Shown piece after piece: positions 1 through 10,179 of a stretch of DNA of 64,000 nt (positions are counted from its first letter, which is position 1; each line of letters begins with the position of its first letter). Below the pieces are notes generated by a model that was not told the DNA's origin, ran no database searches, and saw nothing but the letters and a program-made list of their open reading frames with translations. Source of the stretch: Auanema rhodensis (Eukaryota; Nematoda; Chromadorea; Rhabditida; Rhabditidae); assembly GCA_964057225.1 (NCBI GenBank), contig OZ059895.1:1860001-1924000 (forward strand), read 5' to 3'. The position numbers and the translations under genes were made by a program.

Positions 1-88
1 AACATACACTAATGCATCATTTTTCAAACGATCATAACTAATTTTTGTATTAAGCGTTTCTCAATGTAGTATAGTGCATTCGATGCGG

Positions 89-139
89 ATTTTTAAGCTG
101 CGTCGATCTGTGTTATCAGATTTGCGCTAGCTTAAAAAT
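89..139. other. Long interrupted dyad, potential cruciform or RNA hairpin (in every monomer)
   Basis: Left arm ATTTTTAAGCT (89-99) is the exact reverse complement of right arm AGCTTAAAAAT (129-139). Inside it, GCG (100-102) pairs with CGC (125-127) around a one-base bulge. The innermost ATCTG (106-110) pairs with CAGAT (117-121) around the 6-base loop TGTTAT. The whole element is about 51 bp and recurs at the same place in each monomer. The C variant at position 136 introduces one mismatch in the outer stem, and the +T/C compound variant (four copies) disrupts the left arm. Function is unknown; such dyads are often discussed for satellite DNA, but folding in vivo is inference. Confidence 0.85.
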
Positions 140-156
140 GCACCGAGATATCAACT

Positions 157-178
157 GATATAAGTTCACACTTATATC
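157..178. other. Perfect 9-bp hairpin with 4-base loop (in most monomers)
   Basis: GATATAAGT (157-165) is the exact reverse complement of ACTTATATC (170-178), with loop TCAC (166-169). It overlaps a second small inverted repeat, ATATCA-AC-TGATAT, just upstream. Loop position 167 is highly variable (C, T, G or A), all compatible with the stem. Stem changes are rarer: A at 165 in nine copies opens the loop-closing pair, and single copies near 44410 and 53521 carry other stem changes. Function is unknown. Confidence 0.85.
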
Positions 179-289
179 CTCGATTTTCACCCTGAAGAAT
201 TAATTTTTTCGTTGAATAACATCGTCCATCGTCTTTGCCTTGAAAAATGGAATCTAAAAACATCTACTTTTTGCTAAATTATTTTGAAA

Positions 290-301
290 TTTTTCGAAAA
301 A
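290..301. other. 12-bp AT-rich palindrome centred on CG
   Basis: TTTTTCGAAAAA is perfectly self-complementary and sits within a longer A/T-tract region (about 281-320) that may be intrinsically bent. It recurs in nearly all monomers; an exception near 60676 has the C of the central CG changed to T, and copies near 19952 and 31893 have it changed to A. No function can be read from the sequence. Confidence 0.7.
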
Positions 302-328
302 ATTTTTGTCAAAATGTTTTTGGAAGCA

Positions 329-356
329 ATGTTGAGTGTACATGGAAACTCAACAT
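329..356. other. Junction-spanning dyad, 8-bp arms (in every monomer junction)
   Basis: ATGTTGAG (329-336) is the exact reverse complement of CTCAACAT (349-356), around a 12-base loop that contains the palindrome TGTACA. The dyad spans the point chosen here as the monomer boundary, which suggests the natural unit edge may lie elsewhere or that the dyad is tied to the exchange junction. The A/G variant at position 342 lies in the loop. Two copies (T to G near 1052 and 2807) carry a stem mismatch. Confidence 0.8.
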
Positions 357-3300
357 ACACTAATGCATCATTTTTCAAACGATCATAACTAATTTTTGTA
401 TTAAGCGTTTCTCAATGTAGTATAGTGCATTCGATGCGGATTTTTAAGCTGCGTCGATCTGTGTTATCAGATTTGCGCTAGCTTAAAAATGCACCGAGAT
501 ATCAACTGATATAAGTTGACACTTATATCCTCGATTTTCACCCTGAAGAATTAATTTTTTCGTTGAATAACATTGTCCATCGTCTTTGCCTTGAAAAAAG
601 GAATCTAAAAACATCTACTTTTTGCTAAATTATTTTGAAATTTTTCGAAAAAATTTTTGTCAAAATGTTTTTGGAAGCAATGTTGAGTGTACATGGAAAC
701 TCAACATACACTAATGCATCATTTTTCAAACGATCATAACTAATTTTTGTATTAAGCGTTTTTCAATGTAGTATAGTGCATTCGATGCGGATTTTTAAGC
801 TGCGTCGATCTGTGTTATCAGATTTGCGCTAGCTTAACAATGCACCGAGATATCAACTGATATAAGTTCACACTTATATCCTCGATTTTCACCCTGAAGA
901 ATTAATTTTTTCGTTGAATAACATCGTCCATCGTCTTTGCCTTGAAAAATGGAATCTAAAAACATCTACTTTTTGCTAAATTATTTTGAAATTTTTCGAA
1001 AAAATTTTTGTCAAAATGTTTTTGGAAGCAATGTTGAGTGTACATGGAAACGCAACATACACTAATGCATCATTTTTCAAACGATTATAACTAATTTTTG
1101 TATTAAGCTTTTCTCAATGTAGTATAGTGCATTCGATGCGGATTTTTAAGCTGCGTCGATCTGTGTTATCAGATTTGCGCTAGCTTAAAAATGCACCGAG
1201 ATATCAACTGATATAAGTTCACACTTATATCCTCGATTTTCACCCTGAAGAATTAATTTTTTCGTTGAATAACATTGTCCATCGTCTTTGCCTTGAAAAA
1301 TGGAATCTAAAAACATCTACTTTTTGCTAAATTATTTTGAAATTTTTCGAAAAAATTTTTGTCAAAATGTTTTTGGAAGCAATGTTGAGTGTACATGGAA
1401 ACTCAACATACACTAATGCATCATTTTTCAAACGATCATAACTAATTTTTGTATTAAGCTTTTCTCAATGTAGTATAGTGCATTCGATGCGGATTTTTAA
1501 GCTGCGTCGATCTGTGTTATCAGATTTGCGCTAGCTTAAAAATGCACCGAGATATCAACTGATATAAGTTCACACTTATATCCTCGATTTTCACCCTGAA
1601 GAATTAATTTTTTCGTTGAATAACATCGTCCATCGTCTTTGCCTTGAAAAATGGAATATAAAAACATCTACTTTTTGCTAAATTATTTTGAAATTTTTCG
1701 AAAAAATTTTTGTCAAAATGTTTTTGGAAGCAATGTTGAGTGTACATGGAAACTCAACATACACTAATGCATCATTTTTCAAACGATCATAACTAATTTT
1801 TGTATTAAGCTTTTCTCAATGTAGTATAGTGCATTCGATGCGGATTTTTAAGCTGCGTCGATCTGTGTTATCAGATTTGCGCTAGCTTAAAAATGCACCG
1901 AGATATCAACTGATATAAGTTCACACTTATATCCTCGATTTTCACCCTGAAGAATTAATTTTTTCGTTGAATAACATCGTCCATCGTCTTTGCCTTGAAA
2001 AATGGAATCTAAAAACATCTACTTTTTGCTAAATTATTTTGAAATTTTTCGAAAAAATTTTTGTCAAAATGTTTTTGGAAGCAATGTTGAGTGTACATGG
2101 AAACTCAACATACACTAATGCATCATTTTTCAAACGATCATAACTAATTTTTGTATTAAGCTTTTCTCAATGTAGTATAGTGCATTCGATGCGGATTTTT
2201 AAGCTGCGTCGATCTGTGTTATCAGATTTGCGCTAGCTTAAAAATGCACCGAGATATCAACTGATATAAGTTCACACTTATATCCTCGATTTTCACCCTG
2301 AAGAATTAATTTTTTCGTTGAATAACATTGTCCATCGTCTTTGCCTTGAAAAAAGGAATCTAAAAACATCTACTTTTTGCTAAATTATTTTGAAATTTTT
2401 CGAAAAAATTTTTGTCAAAATGTTTTTGGAAGCAATGTTGAGTGTACATGGAAACTCAACATACACTAATGCATCATTTTTCAAACGATCATAACTAATT
2501 TTTGTATTAAGCGTTTTTCAATGTAGTATAGTGCATTCGATGCGGATTTTTAAGCTGCGTCGATCTGTGTTATCAGATTTGCGCTAGCTTAACAATGCAC
2601 CGAGATATCAACTGATATAAGTTCACACTTATATCCTCGATTTTCACCCTGAAGAATTAATTTTTTCGTTGAATAACATCGTCCATCGTCTTTGCCTTGA
2701 AAAATGGAATCTAAAAACATCTACTTTTTGCTAAATTATTTTGAAATTTTTCGAAAAAATTTTTGTCAAAATGTTTTTGGAAGCAATGTTGAGTGTACAT
2801 GGAAACGCAACATACACTAATGCATCATTTTTCAAACGATTATAACTAATTTTTGTATTAAGCTTTTCTCAATGTAGTATAGTGCATTCGATGCGGATTT
2901 TTAAGCTGCGTCGATCTGTGTTATCAGATTTGCGCTAGCTTAAAAATGCACCGAGATATCAACTGATATAAGTTCACACTTATATCCTCGATTTTCACCC
3001 TGAAGAATTAATTTTTTCGTTGAATAACATTGTCCATCGTCTTTGCCTTGAAAAATGGAATCTAAAAACATCTACTTTTTGCTAAATTATTTTGAAATTT
3101 TTCGAAAAAATTTTTGTCAAAATGTTTTTGGAAGCAATGTTGAGTGTACATGGAAACTCAACATACACTAATGCATCATTTTTCAAACGATCATAACTAA
3201 TTTTTGTATTAAGTTTTTCTCAATGTAGTATAGTGCATTCGATGCGGATTTTTAAGCTGCGTCGATCTGTGTTATCAGATTTGCGCTAGCTTAAAAATGC

Positions 3301-3510
3301 ACCGAGATATCAACTGATATAAGTTCACACTTATATCCTCGATTTTCACCCTGAAGAATTAATTTTTTCGTTGAATAACATCGTCCATCGTCTTTGCCTT
3401 GAAAAATGGAATCTAAAAACATCTACTTTTTGCTAAATTATCTTGAAATTTTTCGAAAAAATTTTTGTCAAAATGTTTTTGGAAGCAATGTTGAGTGTAC
3501 ATGGAAACTC

Positions 3511-6500
3511 AACATACACTAATGCATCATTTTTCAAACGATCATAACTAATTTTTGTATTAAGCGTTTCTCAATGTAGTATAGTGCATTCGATGCGGAT
3601 TTTTAAGCTGCGTCGATCTGTGTTATCAGATTTGCGCTAGCTTAAAAATGCACCGAGATATCAACTGATATAAGTTCACACTTATATCCTCGATTTTCAC
3701 CCTGAAGAATTAATTTTTTCGTTGAATAACATTGTCCATCGTCTTTGCCTTGAAAAATGGAATCTAAAAACATCTACTTTTTGCTAAATTATTTTGAAAT
3801 TTTTCGAAAAAATTTTTGTCAAAATGTTTTTGGAAGCAATGTTGAGTGTACATGGAAACTCAACATACACTAATGCATCATTTTTCAAACGATCATAACT
3901 AATTTTTGTATTAAGCGTTTCTCAATGTAGTATAGTGCATTCGATGCGGATTTTTAAGCTGCGTCGATCTGTGTTATCAGATTTGCGCTAGCTTAAAAAT
4001 GCACCGAGATATCAACTGATATAAGTTCACACTTATATCCTCGATTTTCACCCTGAAGAATTAATTTTTTCGTTGAATAACATCGTCCATCGTCTTTGCC
4101 TTGAAAAATGGAATCTAAAAACATCTACTTTTTGCTAAATTATTTTGAAATTTTTCGAAAAAATTTTTGTCAAAATGTTTTTGGAAGCAATGTTGAGTGT
4201 ACATGGAAACTCAACATACACTAATGCATCATTTTTCAAACGATCATAACTAATTTTTGTATTAAGCGTTTCTCAATGTAGTATAGTGCATTCGATGCGG
4301 ATTTTTAAGCTGCGTCGATCTGTGTTATCAGATTTGCGCTAGCTTAAAAATGCACCGAGATATCAACTGATATAAGTTCACACTTATATCCTCGATTTTC
4401 ACCCTGAAGAATTAATTTTTTCGTTGAATAACATTGTCCATCGTCTTTGCCTTGAAAAAAGGAATCTAAAAACATCTACTTTTTGCTAAATTATTTTGAA
4501 ATTTTTCGAAAAAATTTTTGTCAAAATGTTTTTGGAAGCAATGTTGAGTGTACATGGAAACTCAACATACACTAATGCATCATTTTTCAAACGATCATAA
4601 CTAATTTTTGTATTAAGCTTTTCTCAATGTAGTATAGTGCATTCGATGCGGATTTTTAAGCTGCGTCGATCTGTGTTATCAGATTTGCGCTAGCTTAAAA
4701 ATGCACCGAGATATCAACTGATATAAGTTCACACTTATATCCTCGATTTTCACCCTGAAGAATTAATTTTTTCGTTGAATAACATTGTCCATCGTCTTTG
4801 CCTTGAAAAATGGAATCTAAAAACATCTACTTTTTGCTAAATTATTTTGAAATTTTTCGAAAAAATTTTTGTCAAAATGTTTTTGGAAGCAATGTTGAGT
4901 GTACATGGAAACTCAACATACACTAATGCATCATTTTTCAAACGATCATAACTAATTTTTGTATTAAGCTTTTCTCAATGTAGTATAGTGCATTCGATGC
5001 GGATTTTTAAGCTGCGTCGATCTGTGTTATCAGATTTGCGCTAGCTTAAAAATGCACCGAGATATCAACTGATATAAGTTCACACTTATATCCTCGATTT
5101 TCACCCTGAAGAATTAATTTTTTCGTTGAATAACATCGTCCATCGTCTTTGCCTTGAAAAATGGAATCTAAAAACATCTACTTTTTGCTAAATTATTTTG
5201 AAATTTTTCGAAAAAATTTTTGTCAAAATGTTTTTGGAAGCAATGTTGAGTGTACATGGAAACTCAACATACACTAATGCATCATTTTTCAAACGATCAT
5301 AACTAATTTTTGTATTAAGCTTTTCTCAATGTAGTATAGTGCATTCGATGCGGATTTTTAAGCTGCGTCGATCTGTGTTATCAGATTTGCGCTAGCTTAA
5401 AAATGCACCGAGATATCAACTGATATAAGTTTACACTTATATCCTCGATTTTCACCCTGAAGAATTAATTTTTTCGTTGAATAACATCGTCCATCGTCTT
5501 TGCCTTGAAAAATGGAATCTAAAAACATCTACTTTTTGCTAAATTATTTTGAAATTTTTCGAAAAAATTTTTGTCAAAATGTTTTTGGAAGCAATGTTGA
5601 GTGTACGTGGAAACTCAACATACACTAATGCATCATTTTTCAAACGATCATAACTAATTTTTGTATTAAGCGTTTCTCAATGTAGTATAGTGCATTCGAT
5701 GCGGATTTTTAAGCTGCGTCGATCTGTGTTATCAGATTTGCGCTAGCTTAAAAATGCACCGAGATATCAACTGATATAAGTTCACACTTATATCCTCGAT
5801 TTTCACCCTGAAGAATTAATTTTTTCGTTGAATAACATTGTCCATCGTCTTTGCCTTGAAAAATGGAATCTAAAAACATCTACTTTTTGCTAAATTATCT
5901 TGAAATTTTTCGAAAAAATTTTTGTCAAAATGTTTTTGGAAGCAATGTTGAGTGTACATGGAAACTCAACATACACTAATGCATCATTTTTCAAACGATC
6001 ATAACTAATTTTTGTATTAAGCGTTTCTCAATGTAGTATAGTGCATTCGATGCGGATTTTTAAGCTGCGTCGATCTGTGTTATCAGATTTGCGCTAGCTT
6101 AAAAATGCACCGAGATATCAACTGATATAAGTTCACACTTATATCCTCGATTTTCACCCTGAAGAATTAATTTTTTCGTTGAATAACATCGTCCATCGTC
6201 TTTGCCTTGAAAAATGGAATCTAAAAACATCTACTTTTTGCTAAATTATTTTGAAATTTTTCGAAAAAATTTTTGTCAAAATGTTTTTGGAAGCAATGTT
6301 GAGTGTACATGGAAACTCAACATACACTAATGCATCATTTTTCAAACGATCATAACTAATTTTTGTATTAAGCGTTTCTCAATGTAGTATAGTGCATTCG
6401 ATGCGGATTTTTAAGCTGCGTCGATCTGTGTTATCAGATTTGCGCTAGCTTAAAAATGCACCGAGATATCAACTGATATAAGTTCACACTTATATCCTCG

Positions 6501-7020
6501 ATTTTCACCCTGAAGAATTAATTTTTTCGTTGAATAACATTGTCCATCGTCTTTGCCTTGAAAAAAGGAATCTAAAAACATCTACTTTTTGCTAAATTAT
6601 TTTGAAATTTTTCGAAAAAATTTTTGTCAAAATGTTTTTGGAAGCAATGTTGAGTGTACGTGGAAACTCAACATACACTAATGCATCATTTTTCAAACGA
6701 TCATAACTAATTTTTGTATTAAGCTTTTCTCAATGTAGTATAGTGCATTCGATGCGGATTTTTAAGCTGCGTCGATCTGTGTTATCAGATTTGCGCTAGC
6801 TTAAAAATGCACCGAGATATCAACTGATATAAGTTAACACTTATATCCTCGATTTTCACCCTGAAGAATTAATTTTTTCGTTGAATAACATTGTCCATCG
6901 TCTTTGCCTTGAAAAAAGGAATCTAAAAACATCTACTTTTTGCTAAATTATTTTGAAATTTTTCGAAAAAATTTTTGTCAAAATGTTTTTGGAAGCAATG
7001 TTGAGTGTACATGGAAACTC
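3511..7020 (+). repeat. Ten monomers, mixed G-type and T-type, no clean HOR
   Basis: A series of standard monomers. Runs of G-type copies (3511-4563, 5617-6669) alternate with T-type copies (4564-5616, 6670-7020), and the C/T state at 223 tends to alternate between neighbours. The monomer at 5266 is the first copy of the T56/T167/C223/G342 haplotype. The monomer at 6670 is the only copy seen with A at position 167. No non-satellite sequence is present. Confidence 0.7.
5266..5616 (+). repeat. First example of the linked T56-T167-C223-G342 monomer haplotype
   Basis: This monomer carries AAGCTT at position 56, the loop variant TTTACAC, C at 223 and TACGTGG at 342 together. The same four-site combination recurs in monomers starting at 9829, 10531, 12638, 17200, 20361, 29141, 32302, 34410, 52311, 62139 and 63543. 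I found no copy with T at 167 that lacks the other three states, so this is a coherent monomer lineage dispersed through the array. Confidence 0.85.
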
Positions 7021-9126
7021 AACATACACTAATGCATCATTTTTCAAACGATCATAACTAATTTTTGTATTAAGCGTTTCTCAATGTAGTATAGTGCATT
7101 CGATGCGGATTTTTAAGCTGCGTCGATCTGTGTTATCAGATTTGCGCTAGCTTAAAAATGCACCGAGATATCAACTGATATAAGTTCACACTTATATCCT
7201 CGATTTTCACCCTGAAGAATTAATTTTTTCGTTGAATAACATCGTCCATCGTCTTTGCCTTGAAAAATGGAATCTAAAAACATCAACTTTTTGCTAAATT
7301 ATTTTGAAATTTTTCGAAAAAATTTTTGTCAAAATGTTTTTGGAAGCAATGTTGAGTGTACATGGAAACTCAACATACACTAATGCATCATTTTTCAAAC
7401 GATCATAACTAATTTTTGTATTAAGCGTTTCTCAATGTAGTATAGTGCATTCGATGCGGATTTTTAAGCTGCGTCGATCTGTGTTATCAGATTTGCGCTA
7501 GCTTAAAAATGCACCGAGATATCAACTGATATAAGTTCACACTTATATCCTCGATTTTCACCCTGAAGAATTAATTTTTTCGTTGAATAACATTGTACAT
7601 CGTCTTTGCCTTGAAAAATGGAATCTAAAAACATCTACTTTTTGCTAAATTATTTTGAAATTTTTCGAAAAAATTTTTGTCAAAATGTTTTTGGAAGCAA
7701 TGTTGAGTGTACATGGAAACTCAACATACACTAATGCATCATTTTTCAAACGATCATAACTAATTTTTGTATTAAGCGTTTCTCAATGTAGTATAGTGCA
7801 TTCGATGCGGATTTTTAAGCTGCGTCGATCTGTGTTATCAGATTTGCGCTAGCTTAAAAATGCACCGAGATATCAACTGATATAAGTTCACACTTATATC
7901 CTCGATTTTCACCCTGAAGAATTAATTTTTTCGTTGAATAACATCGTCCATCGTCTTTGCCTTGAAAAATGGAATCTAAAAACATCAACTTTTTGCTAAA
8001 TTATTTTGAAATTTTTCGAAAAAATTTTTGTCAAAATGTTTTTGGAAGCAATGTTGAGTGTACATGGAAACTCAACATACACTAATGCATCATTTTTCAA
8101 ACGATCATAACTAATTTTTGTATTAAGCGTTTCTCAATGTAGTATAGTGCATTCGATGCGGATTTTTAAGCTGCGTCGATCTGTGTTATCAGATTTGCGC
8201 TAGCTTAAAAATGCACCGAGATATCAACTGATATAAGTTCACACTTATATCCTCGATTTTCACCCTGAAGAATTAATTTTTTCGTTGAATAACATTGTCC
8301 ATCGTCTTTGCCTTGAAAAATGGAATCTAAAAACATCTACTTTTTGCTAAATTATTTTGAAATTTTTCGAAAAAATTTTTGTCAAAATGTTTTTGGAAGC
8401 AATGTTGAGTGTACATGGAAACTCAACATACACTAATGCATCATTTTTCAAACGATCATAACTAATTTTTGTATTAAGCGTTTCTCAATGTAGTATAGTG
8501 CATTCGATGCGGATTTTTAAGCTGCGTCGATCTGTGTTATCAGATTTGCGCTAGCTTAAAAACGCACCGAGATATCAACTGATATAAGTTCACACTTATA
8601 TCCTCGATTTTCACCCTGAAGAATTAATTTTTTCGTTGAATAACATCGTCCATTGTCTTTGCCTTGAAAAATGGAATCTAAAAACATCTACTTTTTGCTA
8701 AATTATTTTGAAATTTTTCGAAAAAATTTTTGTCAAAATGTTTTTGGAAGCAATGTTGAGTGTACATGGAAACTCAACATACACTAATGCATCATTTTTC
8801 AAACGATCATAACTAATTTTTGTATTAAGCGTTTCTCAATGTAGTATAGTGCATTCGATGCGGATTTTTAAGCTGCGTCGATCTGTGTTATCAGATTTGC
8901 GCTAGCTTAAAAATGCACCGAGATATCAACTGATATAAGTTCACACTTATATCCTCGATTTTCACCCTGAAGAATTAATTTTTTCGTTGAATAACATTGT
9001 CCATCGTCTTTGCCTTGAAAAAAGGAATCTAAAAACATCTACTTTTTGCTAAATTATTTTGAAATTTTTCGAAAAAATTTTTGTCAAAATGTTTTTGGAA
9101 GCAATGTTGAGTGTACATGGAAACTC
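7021..9126 (+). repeat. Dimeric alternation (702 bp) of G-type monomers
   Basis: Six consecutive G-type monomers alternate C, T, C, T, C, T at position 223. The rare change CATCAAC (in place of CATCTAC) occurs in monomers 7021 and 7723, exactly 702 apart, marking a duplicated dimer. Private changes (GTACATC near 7597, AACGCACC near 8563, CATTGTC near 8652) show later drift. The last monomer has A at 248 and leads into the next block. Confidence 0.7.
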
Positions 9127-10179
9127 AACATACACTAATGCATCATTTTTCAAACGATCATAACTAATTTTTGTATTAAGCGTTTTTCAATGTAGTATAG
9201 TGCATTCGATGCGGATTTTTAAGCTGCGTCGATCTGTGTTATCAGATTTGCGCTAGCTTAACAATGCACCGAGATATCAACTGATATAAGTTCACACTTA
9301 TATCCTCGATTTTCACCCTGAAGAATTAATTTTTTCGTTGAATAACATTGTCCATCGTCTTTGCCTTGAAAAATGGAATCTAAAAACATCTACTTTTTGC
9401 TAAATTATTTTGAAATTTTTCGAAAAAATTTTTGTCAAAATGTTTTTGGAAGCAATGTTGAGTGTACATGGAAACTCAACATACACTAATGCATCATTTT
9501 TCAAACGATTATAACTAATTTTTGTATTAAGCTTTTCTCAATGTAGTAAAGTGCATTCGATGCGGATTTTTAAGCTGCGTCGATCTGTGTTATCAGATTT
9601 GCGCTAGCTTAAAAATGCACCGAGATATCAACTGATATAAGTTCACACTTATATCCTCGATTTTCACCCTGAAGAATTAATTTTTTCGTTGAATAACATT
9701 GTCCATCGTCTTTGCCTTGAAAAATGGAATCTAAAAACATCTACTTTTTGCTAAATTATTTTGAAATTTTTCGAAAAAATTTTTGTCAAAATGTTTTTGG
9801 AAGCAATGTTGAGTGTACATGGAAACTCAACATACACTAATGCATCATTTTTCAAACGATCATAACTAATTTTTGTATTAAGCTTTTCTCAATGTAGTAA
9901 AGTGCATTCGATGCGGATTTTTAAGCTGCGTCGATCTGTGTTATCAGATTTGCGCTAGCTTAAAAATGCACCGAGATATCAACTGATATAAGTTTACACT
10001 TATATCCTCGATTTTCACCCTGAAGAATTAATTTTTTCGTTGAATAACATCGTCCATCGTCTTTGCCTTGAAAAATGGAATCTAAAAACATCTACTTTTT
10101 GCTAAATTATTTTGAAATTTTTCGAAAAAATTTTTGTCAAAATGTTTTTGGAAGCAATGTTGAGTGTACGTGGAAACTC
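9127..10179 (+). repeat. Three-monomer segment: C136 monomer, T33 monomer, T167 haplotype
   Basis: The monomer at 9127 has T60 and C136. It is followed, as in many places in the array, by a T33/T56 monomer (9478), then by a copy of the T167/G342 haplotype (9829). The last two share the private change AGTAAAG in place of AGTATAG, in neighbouring monomers of different class. That pattern suggests short-tract gene conversion between adjacent copies. Confidence 0.7.

Larger units (their letters stand above)
1..351 (+). repeat. Reference monomer (position 1 to 351 of the unit)
   Basis: The first copy serves as the coordinate frame for all variant positions; this start is arbitrary because the array is circularly permutable. 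It holds 58 C and 53 G (31.6% GC) and 13 CpG where about 8.8 are expected. The left half carries the GC-richer dyads. The right third is dominated by A and T runs, including the 12-bp palindrome TTTTTCGAAAAA. Single sites present in nearly every copy are ATGCAT at 12-17, GCTAGC at 126-131 and GATATC at 147-152, so cutting at any of them should give a 351-bp ladder. AAGCTT appears only in copies with T at position 56. The 351-bp length is about two nucleosome repeats. Confidence 0.95.
1..3510 (+). repeat. Two copies of a 5-mer higher-order repeat (period 1755)
   Basis: Monomers starting at 703 and 2458 share T at position 60, C at 136 and the rare CGCAAC junction; those at 1054 and 2809 share T at 33 and T at 56. 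The rare junction variant sits at 1051 and 2806, exactly 5 x 351 apart. The two 5-mers are not identical. The second monomer of the first unit has G at 167, while its counterpart at 2107 has C there and T at 56; the fifth monomers also differ. This is consistent with an older or partly converted duplication. Confidence 0.75.

Noticed and set aside
192-215. Possible hammerhead ribozyme core (CTGAAGA fits CUGANGA, with a downstream GAA)
   Set aside because: The sequence between the two boxes does not form a convincing stem II, and the base after GAA is T rather than the A needed to pair at the cleavage-site stem. The minus strand has only CTGATAA, which breaks the core.
203-225. CENP-B-box-like TTCG with an A at the right spacing
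   Set aside because: The required CGGG part is absent (ACAT instead), and no other site in the monomer fits the motif.
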